From positions 2,137,001 to 2,201,000 of the forward strand of contig NC_019701.1 in assembly GCF_000317065.1 (NCBI RefSeq): a stretch of DNA of 64,000 nt, read 5' to 3'. Shown here piece after piece: positions 53,056 through 61,018 of this stretch. Position numbers and translations under genes: made by a program. Below the pieces are notes generated by a model that saw nothing but the letters and a program-made list of their open reading frames with translations, was not told the DNA's origin and did not search any database. How positions within the stretch are numbered: the stretch's first letter is position 1; each line of letters opens with the position of its first letter. This DNA comes from Pseudanabaena sp. PCC 7367. Lineage in GTDB: Bacteria > Cyanobacteriota > Cyanobacteriia > Pseudanabaenales > Pseudanabaenaceae.

Positions 53056-54513
53056 TTAGGCTTGAATCTCTAAATTGCCCATCATGCCCATATCTTCGTG
53101 GTCAAGAATGTGGCAGTGATATACGGTCTTGCCAGCAAAATCACGGAACGGAATACGGATCCGAACTGTTTCACCAGCCCGCACCAAAACAGTATCTCGC
53201 CAAGCCTGATATGGCTCTGGTACGTCATTGCGGCTAATCACCTGAAAGGGATTAACGTGCAAATGGAATGGGTGATCCATCACGCCGTTATTAATAAGTT
53301 CCCAATCTTCAACCGTGCCAAGTTTCACCCTGGTATCAATCCGATCGGGTTCGTAGGGTTGACCATTGACTAGAAAAACCATACCCATGCCTGGAGCCAT
53401 GCCATGATTGAGGACAAATTGCCTGGTTGTGATTGGTTCGGGCAAGTTATTAACCGTAATCAATTGCTTGGGTAGAGACAGCTTAGGCACAGAGCCTTGA
53501 CAGGTTAAGGTAGCTAAAACTCGATTATTATTGCTAGTGAATCCACCCATCATATTGCCGCGTCCCATCATCCCCATGCCACCTCGGTCATAGGGCAAAT
53601 TAAGCAGTTCATAGGTTTTAGGCTCACGCTCCCCTCTAATCAGCACTTCAGCCCTCTCACCTGGAGCCATTAACAACTCCGAAATTTCTACTGGCTCAGC
53701 TATGCCGCCGCCATCGGTAGCGATCAGATACATGGGATGATTATTAGTGAGCGCAAGGCGATAAAAACGTGATGTGGAAGCATTGAGCAATCGCAATCGC
53801 AGAAAGCGATCGTTGGGGATGCTTATCTCTGGTGCAATTTGGCCATTAAGCGCAATAACATTACCTTCCCTGCCAAACGATCGCGCCATAGGATTTAATG
53901 TCTGCATTTGACCATTACGATCCAGATCAAAATCCTGTAAGACAAAAAACTCTTCTTTGGCTGTTTGCACTTCGGGAATGCGATCTAAATCACCACGGAT
54001 CACAAACAACCCGGCTAACCCACCAAATACCTGCTCAGCTACATAACCATGACGATGGGGGTGATACCAGGAAAGCCCGGCAGGGTGGTCTTTAGCGATC
54101 GTAAATTCATAGGTAAAGCGATCGCCTGGGGCAATATCAAGAAAGATATTATCACCACTACCTGTGGGCGGGATATGGGGGCCGTGGTAATGCAAATTAG
54201 TTGGCTGAGACAGATTATTAGTAAAGTTAATCCGTACTGTGTCACCAGCATTAACTTCAAGGCGTGGCCCCGGTATTGTGCCGTTATAGCTAAGCAATGA
54301 TGCAGTGTTTCCACCTAGTTGCACCGATCGATAGCTAGCTTCTAGCTCAACCTCTAATAATCCGTTAGCACTCTTGTATAGCTGGGGTGAAGTAATTTCC
54401 GCATCACGGGCAAGAGTTGAGCGATTTTTACTGATTAACCAATTTGAAGCTAAAGCTAGCCCTGCACCCGCAGCCCCCAGGACAATAAATTGACGGCGCT
54501 TTAATTTGTTCAT
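53056..54513 (-). CDS. Multicopper oxidase (CueO/laccase-like, Tat-exported)
   Basis: 485 residues with a Tat signal (KRRQFIVLGAAGAG). Copper-site motifs are in order: HYHGPHIPP, SWYHPHRHGYVAEQ, HPFHLHVNPFQV and the C-terminal HCHILDHEDMGMMG. The last has the His-Cys-His and Met ligands of the type 1/type 3 sites. A Met/Gly-rich loop (GMGMMGRGNMMGGF, about 315-330) resembles the labile-copper loop of CueO. Oxidising Cu(I) to Cu(II) in the periplasm would feed the CPH-type ATPase next to it, which favours Cu(II). It is the first gene of the operon, behind two MerR-type promoters. Confidence 0.95.
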   Translation of the reverse strand: MNKLKRRQFIVLGAAGAGLALASNWLISKNRSTLARDAEITSPQLYKSANGLLEVELEASYRSVQLGGNTASLLSYNGTIPGPRLEVNAGDTVRINFTNNLSQPTNLHYHGPHIPPTGSGDNIFLDIAPGDRFTYEFTIAKDHPAGLSWYHPHRHGYVAEQVFGGLAGLFVIRGDLDRIPEVQTAKEEFFVLQDFDLDRNGQMQTLNPMARSFGREGNVIALNGQIAPEISIPNDRFLRLRLLNASTSRFYRLALTNNHPMYLIATDGGGIAEPVEISELLMAPGERAEVLIRGEREPKTYELLNLPYDRGGMGMMGRGNMMGGFTSNNNRVLATLTCQGSVPKLSLPKQLITVNNLPEPITTRQFVLNHGMAPGMGMVFLVNGQPYEPDRIDTRVKLGTVEDWELINNGVMDHPFHLHVNPFQVISRNDVPEPYQAWRDTVLVRAGETVRIRIPFRDFAGKTVYHCHILDHEDMGMMGNLEIQA

Positions 54514-54528
54514 ATGGTTCTTAATTAA

Positions 54529-54559
54529 ATATAAAACTTCCAGTTTACTGGAGGATCAA
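54529..54559 (-). promoter_or_regulatory. MerR/CueR-architecture promoter, proximal
   Basis: On the minus strand, -35 TTGATC (54554-54559) and -10 TTATAT (54529-54534) are separated by 19 bp. The spacer holds the dyad CTCCAGTAAACTGGAAG. A 19-bp spacer filled by a CCxxCC/GGxxGG-type palindrome is the signature of promoters activated by MerR-family metal sensors such as CueR. The -10 lies only 16 bp from the oxidase start codon. Confidence 0.7.
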
Positions 54560-54607
54560 GACTCTGAGCTCAGACATTAATTAGAAGGTCTGAAACTCCA
54601 AGTATGA

Positions 54608-54638
54608 ATATAAACTCTCCAGTGGGATGGAGAGTCAA
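54608..54638 (-). promoter_or_regulatory. MerR/CueR-architecture promoter, distal
   Basis: A second copy of the same architecture, 79 bp upstream. The -35 is TTGACT (54633-54638), the spacer is 19 bp and the -10 is TTATAT (54608-54613). A perfect 8-bp inverted repeat ACTCTCCA / TGGAGAGT overlaps the -35 and spacer. Both promoters read toward the multicopper oxidase. No MerR-family gene is in the window, so the activator is encoded elsewhere. Confidence 0.7.
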
Positions 54639-54784
54639 GGTAGAGGTATAAAGATTCAATTCAAAAGGCTTGGCACTCATCAAGCGCTTGATAACAGAGA
54701 GGCTATTTTTTGCTGTACTGGGGGCGACAGGTTGCACCAGATAGCCGATGCAGACTCAAACGGCATAACCCGGCTAGTGCTGTT

Positions 54785-55030
54785 TCAATCGAGATGTTGT
54801 GCAAGGAGTAACCCGAATGCTAAGGGCCACAAGATACCAATGCAAAAGAAGTCTTTTGAATGCACTAGGTAACTGATCACCCGTCTAAGTAAAGTAATTG
54901 GCGCTTTTGTATCGATCGCCCTGGTCAGGTTTTTAGCTAACTCGATTTCGGCAGTATTTGCCTGAGGTGGCTTGGTTACTTTCACCAGCTCAACCAGTCT
55001 TGACCGTAACTTTGATAGCTCTCTGGGCAT
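54785..55030 (-). CDS. Hypothetical small membrane protein
   Basis: Not recognised. 81 residues: a basic/amphipathic first half (LSKLRSRLVELVKVTKPP, then NTAEIELAKNLTRAI) and a hydrophobic segment near the C-terminus (FFCIGILWPLAFGLLLA). No clear ribosome site precedes the ATG at 55030, which is only 11 bp from the right 114-bp repeat. It may be a fragment left at the island boundary. Confidence 0.4.
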   Translation of the reverse strand: MPRELSKLRSRLVELVKVTKPPQANTAEIELAKNLTRAIDTKAPITLLRRVISYLVHSKDFFCIGILWPLAFGLLLAQHLD

Positions 55031-55040
55031 TGCCCATTGC

Positions 55041-55154
55041 CGGTAGTGCTGAACAAGTAAGGATTTAGGCGATAGTTGAATATCTATAACCCAAACAAGC
55101 TAAGCTCCGAATTTCAAATCGATTGCTAATTATCCTTACTACTGCATGACCACC
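55041..55154. repeat. Right 114-bp MITE-like repeat (island boundary)
   Basis: Directly repeated copy of 39281-39394 with one mismatch (55139). In this copy the ends match best: GGTAGTGCTGAACAAGTAAG against GGTGGTCATGCAGTAGTAAG on the other strand, 17 of 23 positions over the full repeat end. The extremely low divergence implies recent movement, recent duplication or gene conversion. Confidence 0.9.
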
Positions 55155-55439
55155 AACTCTAGGCGATTTGTTCGCTGATACACAATCCTGGTGTCAAGTT
55201 TGATGTTTATCTGGGAATGTCCTGATTATGCATACATTGCCCTGCAATCTGTATGTCATAAATTGTTCATACTACAAGTTTAAAAAATGTCTTTTTACTG
55301 TTGGCTAAATCGAGTGCTTAGACTCATTGCCGTTGCGATCGTCGGGTTCATAGTAATTAACTGCTTCTTGACATAATTCTATTAATCATAGATTTTTGCA
55401 AGAATTTCGGCAAAATCTTCATGCTAGAGGAATTGCAAG

Positions 55440-55853
55440 GTGAAAGAAATAAAGGCGATCATCCAAGCTTCCAAACTAGATGATGTCAAAACCGCTCTGA
55501 TCGATGTTGGTATTCATGGTATGACTGCATCAGACGTTCAGGGTTTTGGTCACCAGAAGGGACATATAAAGCCTAATCCTGGCTCCGATTACGATCGGAT
55601 TGAATCAACTTTAGCCTTGATGGTGCTTGGTGGCATGTTTGTTGGCCCTAGCTTCACCAAAAAATATGCAGTTCAATTGTTGCCCAAAACCCAGATCGAA
55701 GTAGTAGTTGAAGATGACCAGGTTGATGAAGCGGTAAAAAAAATTCTTGCCGTTGCCAACACTGGTGAGATTGGCGATGGCAAGATATTTATCACTAATG
55801 TCAATGAGACAATTCGCTTGCGTACTGGCGAAAGAGGCGATGAAGCCCTTTAA
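55440..55853 (+). CDS. Atypical PII signal-transduction protein with T-loop insertion
   Basis: 137 residues against the usual 112. The PII fold is clear: MKEIKAIIQASKLDDVKTAL, Gln39 in GFGHQKG, TGEIGDGKIFI (PII signature 2) and Arg126/Arg128 in IRLRTGER. So the residues that bind ATP/ADP and 2-oxoglutarate are kept, and Lys83 (LLPK) takes the place of Lys58. Within the T-loop, after GSDY, about 25 extra residues (about 52-76) include the hydrophobic run LALMVLGGMFVG. The usual YRGSEY block is altered to NPGSDY. GTG start with AGAGG 9 nt before it. The insertion would change the partner-binding surface, perhaps directing it to a membrane target. It is just outside the right island repeat. Confidence 0.9.
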   Translation: MKEIKAIIQASKLDDVKTALIDVGIHGMTASDVQGFGHQKGHIKPNPGSDYDRIESTLALMVLGGMFVGPSFTKKYAVQLLPKTQIEVVVEDDQVDEAVKKILAVANTGEIGDGKIFITNVNETIRLRTGERGDEAL

Positions 55854-55933
55854 ATCTAAGCCAGACATGCGGCTTAATCAGCTAATAACACCCAAATGGA
55901 GTATTAAATAAATGAGGTATGAGGTATTAAATA

Positions 55934-57100
55934 TTAAACCAAAGCAGTCGAAGCACTCATGTGGTGTAGCATTTTTTTGAGGTGCTTGAGCGCAGGGGTA
56001 ACGATCGCCACAAAATAAGCCTCCCGTAGCTTCCGTTCCTGCGGACTACCATGTAAATAAGCCCTCGCGCCAGCATGAAGCATTGCTGAATTTGCCGCCT
56101 TGAGGGAAAGTTCTGCCGCTGTAATTCTGGCCTGAATCGCTTCTCGATCGAGTTCGGGATCATAATCTCCCTCAAAGGCATCGATCCGATCGGCGAGGGT
56201 ATAGGTTCGCAGTCGCAACATTTCTAGTTCTGATGCCAGCTCTTCGGCTTGATCATCCAGAAAATAATTCACATGTCCCAGGCGCTTATTCGATCGCTGG
56301 ATTAATTCAATGCAGCTATTCACCAAACCCAACCCCATCCCCACCTGAGTAAGAATAAAACCTGGTTTGATTCTGGGTATATATTGATCGCAAGGCGCAG
56401 ATAGTACAAACTGATCGGCTACAAACACATCCCGCAGCACACAGCTAAAGGTTTTAGTACCTTCCAGGGCAATGAAGTGGGCATTCTGCCGCAGGGTCAA
56501 GCCAGGGAAATCTCCCTCCGACACGATCGCCATCATGTAGTCTTCAGTATCGGCAATTTTTGCTACCACTGCGAAATAGTGACCCGCATCAATATTTGAA
56601 ACCCAGGGCAACAGACCATTTAGCACATAACCGCCATCACAGGGCTTCGCTTCGATCGCAATCTTTTCAATATTGGCAAAATGCTTCATCGGGTTGGATA
56701 AACCAGTTCCTGCCAGCACTTCGCCAGAGGCAACCTTTGGTAATACCTCACGATGCAAATATTTATTTTCACTTTTTTGCAAATACCAGACACAGGCCAC
56801 CTGACACCAGGCAATAAAACCAGTGCTCATGCATTGATTGGAGATCGCTTCGATCACCTGGGTCGTTGCTTTCAACCCCTTGGCGGCACCACCAAGCTCG
56901 GTTGGCACTGACTGAGCAAATCCACCCAATTTGCCCACCTTATGCATAAATTGCTGGGGGTAAACGCCCTTTAAGTCGATGTCCTTAACGATCGGTTCTA
57001 ATTCCTGCTTAATTAAGTTGGCGAAATTAGGATCGCTTAAGGGATTTTCTAAGTTATAGGTAGGACTAGCCTGCTGGGATAAATTTTCCAGTACCTGCAT
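55934..57100 (-). CDS. Acyl-CoA-dehydrogenase-like flavoprotein
   Basis: 388 residues of the acyl-CoA dehydrogenase superfamily. The helical N-domain has EAISNQCMSTGFIAWCQ, the beta domain starts near GTGLSNPMKHF and GGYVLNGLLPWVSN, and the C-terminal helical bundle has AANSAMLHAGARAYLHGS. The usual catalytic glutamate is not identifiable by eye. The sequence is nearer the SfnC/DszC-like branch, some members of which are flavin monooxygenases. Cyanobacteria generally lack beta-oxidation, so a role outside fatty-acid breakdown is likely. The OsmC-like gene lies 0.8 kb upstream on the same strand. Confidence 0.8.
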   Translation of the reverse strand: MQVLENLSQQASPTYNLENPLSDPNFANLIKQELEPIVKDIDLKGVYPQQFMHKVGKLGGFAQSVPTELGGAAKGLKATTQVIEAISNQCMSTGFIAWCQVACVWYLQKSENKYLHREVLPKVASGEVLAGTGLSNPMKHFANIEKIAIEAKPCDGGYVLNGLLPWVSNIDAGHYFAVVAKIADTEDYMMAIVSEGDFPGLTLRQNAHFIALEGTKTFSCVLRDVFVADQFVLSAPCDQYIPRIKPGFILTQVGMGLGLVNSCIELIQRSNKRLGHVNYFLDDQAEELASELEMLRLRTYTLADRIDAFEGDYDPELDREAIQARITAAELSLKAANSAMLHAGARAYLHGSPQERKLREAYFVAIVTPALKHLKKMLHHMSASTALV

Positions 57101-57888
57101 CTACGTTTCTCCTAACTTGACTGTTTGAATGCTATTAAAATTAACTAAATGTGTTTAAATGCTCTGGGCTGACTCTTTAGCTCAACGACTAAATTAACTA
57201 AATTATTTATTGATGCCGATCATAAACATCAGCAATTGTCTTTAAAATTGATTTGCCAAATGACTTAATCAAATGACTTAATTCAGTAGCAATTTAAAAT
57301 TGGCTGCCCCTATCTCGGATAGGAAAGATATGCAAAAGATATGCATAAGAAGTTAATCAGATTCAATATTTCTAAGCATAAAAATTACTGTGATCATCTT
57401 GCGTTGGCGAAAATCTTATTTATTTCTTATTGATTCTTATTTATTAATAGTTAATTGTGAACTGGTTTGGAATCTAGCTACAGTCTGGTTCTCAGGCTAA
57501 TAATAAAAAACTTACTTAAATAAATACCAGCCGATCGATTGGCTCGATCCATGTTTATACAATTGATGATCAGGCAAACTAGTGTAAAATTTCACCAATA
57601 ATTACTTCAGCTTATCCATCAATCCTCTGCTGATTAATGTGGCTTGGTACTGTTACTTTGGTAATGTTACTAAGGATTCTAAAAATTTATGCTTATGTAG
57701 GTGTATTCGGCTCATGCTCATCACTTGCGCCTGAACATATATTGAGCCGAACATGTTGCAAATTCTGCCAAATCAGCTACCAACTAATTACGATCGCAAT
57801 CCAGACAGATTCGACAGTTATTGATCCTAATTAGCTAATCTGAGCTTGGCCGATCGCCACCACTGATTAACTAGTCATTGTCAACAAA
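57101..57888. other. 788-bp AT-rich intergenic region
   Basis: Holds the promoter of the acyl-CoA-dehydrogenase-like gene at its left end. An open frame at 57637-57834 (+) has no family resemblance and is not called. A perfect 9-bp inverted repeat is listed separately (57706-57751). Nothing else was recognised. Confidence 0.45.
57706..57751. repeat. 9-bp perfect inverted repeat with 28-nt loop
   Basis: TTCGGCTCA (57706-57714) and TGAGCCGAA (57743-57751). Could be a spaced operator or an RNA hairpin. It has no T-run, so it is not a classical terminator. Confidence 0.45.
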
Positions 57889-58416
57889 CTAGCCTAGTGA
57901 GACTTCCATATTGACAGGGTTACGGGTCGTATTAGCGACAGGTGACCAGAAATTAGAATGGGCAACTAGTTCTTCTAATTCCTCACGACTAGCATCACCT
58001 TCCAGATTGACCTTAACCCGAACGTCAGTAAAGCCAAGCCGTTTTTTGGCCAGATCGCCAATCCCCCACACACCAGTGATATTAATATCGCCTTCTAGTT
58101 CTAGCTCTAGCTTGGTCAAGTTAATGCCGCGCATGACTGCATTAGCATGAATACCCACCGATAGGCAGGAACCCAATGCGGCCAGGTTGGCTTCCGAAGG
58201 GTTGGGCGCAGTGTTATCACCCAGCAAGGTAGGCGGTTCATCAACCACATGTACGGGCAGATCGCGGATGTAGTTAAGGTTCCGAAATTTGCTTTCGCAA
58301 ACTGTTTTGACTTTTAGCGTACCAATTTTAGTAGGATCTTCTTTGGCCTTGTCCGCTAAACCGACCAAACCTTCTTTGCTAATTGGGGTAATTGTGGTCT
58401 TCACAGTTTCGGTCAT
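57889..58416 (-). CDS. OsmC/Ohr-like protein lacking the second cysteine
   Basis: 175 residues of the OsmC fold: VKTVCESKFRNLNYIRD, then LLGDNTAPNPSEANLAALGSCLSVG with the first redox cysteine. The C-terminal helix is SNFWSPVANTTRNPV. In OsmC/Ohr peroxidases the last segment carries the second cysteine, as in a YCPVSNTL-type motif. Here it is Ser (FWSP), so the two-Cys peroxide reduction cycle cannot run as in OsmC. It may be a thioredoxin-independent thiol protein or a binding protein. It lies upstream of the acyl-CoA-dehydrogenase-like gene on the same strand. Confidence 0.85.
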   Translation of the reverse strand: MTETVKTTITPISKEGLVGLADKAKEDPTKIGTLKVKTVCESKFRNLNYIRDLPVHVVDEPPTLLGDNTAPNPSEANLAALGSCLSVGIHANAVMRGINLTKLELELEGDINITGVWGIGDLAKKRLGFTDVRVKVNLEGDASREELEELVAHSNFWSPVANTTRNPVNMEVSLG

Positions 58417-58773
58417 ATTTTTCTCCTAGAGGTTGAAATTAATTAAGTTAATCCGATCGACTAGTCGATCCCGATGACAAAGTTATTCGAGTTTACGATA
58501 TTTTGCCGATCCCTAGTGTTTATAGCTGGTTTATATCCGATCAAACCAAAAGTGATAAATATGAATAGCTACATAAAACAGTGCGATCGTGATCGGAGCG
58601 GAAGCAGGAATGTGAGATCGGGTGATGCAGGATTAGGTTCCGATCTTTATTTAATAATAAATTTATCTTAGCGCGATCTCCAAATAGAATGTTCTATCTA
58701 TTTGAATATTATTTCAACATACCCCAATAAAATAGTCAACTATGGTTGGGTAATTTTTAGCAACCCAAGATTT
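58417..58773. other. 357-bp intergenic region
   Basis: Contains the OsmC-like gene promoter on the left. GGAGAAAAAT immediately precedes the OsmC-like start as its ribosome site. No other gene, RNA or repeat was recognised. Confidence 0.45.
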
Positions 58774-59328
58774 TCAAGATTCATCACCCCGCGCCGCAAT
58801 TGTCTGCCATTCATCGATCAGCGCCGGGGGGATCGATAGCCGGATATCTTCATCACCCAGAGTGGGCAATTGCAGCTTGATCGGGATCGCCGCTTGTAAC
58901 TTTGGCACGATCGGCATCAGGTCATACTGGGCAATGTTTGGTTCTGGTGCGGTAGCGTCCGTAAAAATCTGGCTGGAATTATCCGCAACTGAGAATGACT
59001 TGCCCAATGAGGTAGTAATTACCAGGGGGCGATCACGATCGATCGAGGTAATCCCTGGGAAACCGACCAGGCGCAGCTTAAAGCCATGACTACCGTCGGC
59101 ACGCACCCGATTAAAGGCGATCGCCTGCCAGGAGTTACGGTGCTGGTCTTTCAGGGCTTGGCGCGATTGATAGACCACCTGATCTGGAGCCTCATGGGTA
59201 TGCCAGATCTTGGCTTGGGCTGGCATGGCGAGCAATAATCCTGCGATCCAAAATAAGCACAGCAGGCAGATTGTGACAATTTTCGCAAAAATTACTGACC
59301 AGATTCTATGTAGATATTTTTTCAGCAT
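58774..59328 (-). CDS. DUF3122-family exported protein
   Basis: 184 residues with a hydrophobic signal (about 12-38, ending MPAQAK). A small domain follows: WHTHEAPDQVVYQSRQALKD, RNSWQAIAFNRVR, GFKLRLVGFPGI and RPLVITTSLGKSF. This is the DUF3122 pattern, which occurs almost only in cyanobacteria. Function unknown; location periplasm or thylakoid lumen. Two close ATGs are not seen, and the first one gives the full signal peptide. Confidence 0.8.
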   Translation of the reverse strand: MLKKYLHRIWSVIFAKIVTICLLCLFWIAGLLLAMPAQAKIWHTHEAPDQVVYQSRQALKDQHRNSWQAIAFNRVRADGSHGFKLRLVGFPGITSIDRDRPLVITTSLGKSFSVADNSSQIFTDATAPEPNIAQYDLMPIVPKLQAAIPIKLQLPTLGDEDIRLSIPPALIDEWQTIAARGDES

Positions 59329-59514
59329 CGATCGTTTATTTGCCTAAGATTCGTTCCGATCAACAATGATCGCCAACGCTGCAATGGTCTGCTCAAGCGA
59401 TCGTCATTAACAACAGGTCAGAGTGGCTAAGCTCTGCCCGATTGTCTAAGTTAGCGAGATGCGATCTGCTTCTAATTTAAGCCAATAGATTTCTAGTTGG
59501 GAAAATCAAGCACA

Positions 59515-61017
59515 TTATTGATGAGAAAGTGCCATTTCATAGAGTTTTTGATTAGCCTGGGCAGATTTAAACAAATCCACGATCGGCTGGGGGTAATCCA
59601 CGCCCAACCGCACGCCATATTGTTTTTGCTCCGCCGGAGAAAGCAACCAGGGTTCATGCACCTTGCTGGCGGGGATTTTTGCTAATTCTGGCAGCCAATG
59701 TTTAGCATAATCCCCCTGGCGATCGTAGTCTCTGGCTTGCTTGGTGGTGTTAAAAAAGCGGAACCCCCGCGCATCATTACCAACCCCTGCGCTATAGTTC
59801 CAGTTGCCCCAATTGCTGCACACATCGTAGTCGATCAGCAACGATTCAAACCAGGCTGCCCCGATGCGCCAATCGATTCCTAGATTCTTGGTTAAAAAAC
59901 TAGCCACATTTTGCCTGCCGCGATTGGACATAAACCCAGTTGCCGCCAACTCACGCATATTGGCATCGATCAAAGGAAATCCGGTTTTCCCTTCGCACCA
60001 TTGTGCAAATCTTGTGGAATCTTTCTTCCAGGGAAGGTCTAAATTTTGGAGGCCAGATTTATAAAAAAGGCGATCGCCATGTTTGGCAGCAATGAACCGA
60101 AAGTAATCCCGCCAGATTAGCTCAAACACCAGCCAATAGGTAGAATCATTGGCAACGCGATCCTGTTCATATTTTTGCACCTGCTCAAAAATGTAGCGGG
60201 GACTGATACAACCATGCGCCAACCAGGGCGAAAATTTGGAGGAATAGTCTGCTCCCAACATGCCATTGCGGGTTTGTTTATAGGTTCTCAGACAATCGTT
60301 CTGCCAGAAATATTGATCTAGCCTAGCGATCGCCGCCCCTTCGCCCCCAGTAAAGGTAATTGCGGCGCGATCGTCCGGTGCGATTGGTTCTAAGCCAAGC
60401 TGCGCCAGACTAGGTATCTCACCAGGATCTAGAGGTGCATCTATTTCATTTAAATCATTTAAATCATTGAAAGATATTAATTCCGTTGGCATGGGTAAGG
60501 CAGGATTGATCGTGGCTTCTTGCTCGACCTGCTTGCGAAATTTGGTAAATATTGCCGGGATTCGCTCCATCGAAAAAGGTAGATCATCGCGGTGGTAGAG
60601 AGTGTGCCCCCAGAAGGCTTGAAGTTTAATATCTGTTGCAGCGAGATCCTGAGCGATCGCCGCTTCTACTTTGGTTTCCTCACTGGTCACTTCCTGGTGA
60701 TAGTAGATTGCATTTGCATTTGCATTTAGCTTTTGAGCCAGTTCTGGCAAAATCTGTTCTGGTTCGCCATAACGCACGATCAAATCGCTGCCCAGTTGCC
60801 GCAAGCGATCGCGCAGGTCAAGCACACTTTCGGTTAAAAACTGCGCCCGAAATGCCCCTGTCTTGGCAAAGCCATATTTAGTGGTTGCAAACTGGCGCGG
60901 ATCGAAGCAATAGATCGGAATGGCGATCGCTCCTGCTTTGGCCACTGTCCAGAGTGGCTCATGGTCATGTATACGCAGATCATTGCGATACCAGATAATT
61001 ATGCGTTGTGGCGACAT
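59515..61017 (-). CDS. Cryptochrome/photolyase of the CRY-DASH group
   Basis: FAD blue-light protein of 500 residues. The N-terminal Rossmann antenna domain (IIIWYRNDLRIHDHEPL) is followed by the DASH-type linker FWGHTLYHRDDLPF. The helical FAD domain carries DYSSKFSPWLAHGCISPRYI, LVFELIWRDYFRF, the active-site loop RELAATGFMSNRGRQNVASF, WRIGAAWFESLLIDYDVCSNWGNW and NDARGFRFFNTTKQA. CRY-DASH enzymes repair cyclobutane dimers mainly in single-stranded DNA. The start codon stands 1 bp from the end of an IS3-family remnant, whose AGGAAGG serves as the ribosome site. Confidence 0.93.
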   Translation of the reverse strand: MSPQRIIIWYRNDLRIHDHEPLWTVAKAGAIAIPIYCFDPRQFATTKYGFAKTGAFRAQFLTESVLDLRDRLRQLGSDLIVRYGEPEQILPELAQKLNANANAIYYHQEVTSEETKVEAAIAQDLAATDIKLQAFWGHTLYHRDDLPFSMERIPAIFTKFRKQVEQEATINPALPMPTELISFNDLNDLNEIDAPLDPGEIPSLAQLGLEPIAPDDRAAITFTGGEGAAIARLDQYFWQNDCLRTYKQTRNGMLGADYSSKFSPWLAHGCISPRYIFEQVQKYEQDRVANDSTYWLVFELIWRDYFRFIAAKHGDRLFYKSGLQNLDLPWKKDSTRFAQWCEGKTGFPLIDANMRELAATGFMSNRGRQNVASFLTKNLGIDWRIGAAWFESLLIDYDVCSNWGNWNYSAGVGNDARGFRFFNTTKQARDYDRQGDYAKHWLPELAKIPASKVHEPWLLSPAEQKQYGVRLGVDYPQPIVDLFKSAQANQKLYEMALSHQ

Positions 61018-61018
61018 T

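Larger units (their letters stand above)
39281..55154. mobile_element. Putative metal-resistance island bracketed by direct repeats
   Basis: 15.9 kb between two near-identical 114-bp repeats. It contains recombinase fragments, an IS630-family insertion, a TetR operon, an MFS exporter, a two-component system, an RND efflux operon and a copper-detoxification operon. Outside lie nitrogen and lipid/housekeeping genes. Direct flanking repeats would allow excision or duplication by homologous recombination. No integrase that is intact and no tRNA attachment site is seen, so the island could also be a chance bracket by two MITE copies. Confidence 0.5.

Noticed and set aside
54643-54784. Cobalamin riboswitch or other leader RNA upstream of the copper operon
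   Set aside because: No B12-box-like or other known riboswitch core was recognised.
57637-57834. 65-codon frame with Cys residues and a hydrophobic start
   Set aside because: Overlaps the inverted repeat, has no ribosome site and no family resemblance.
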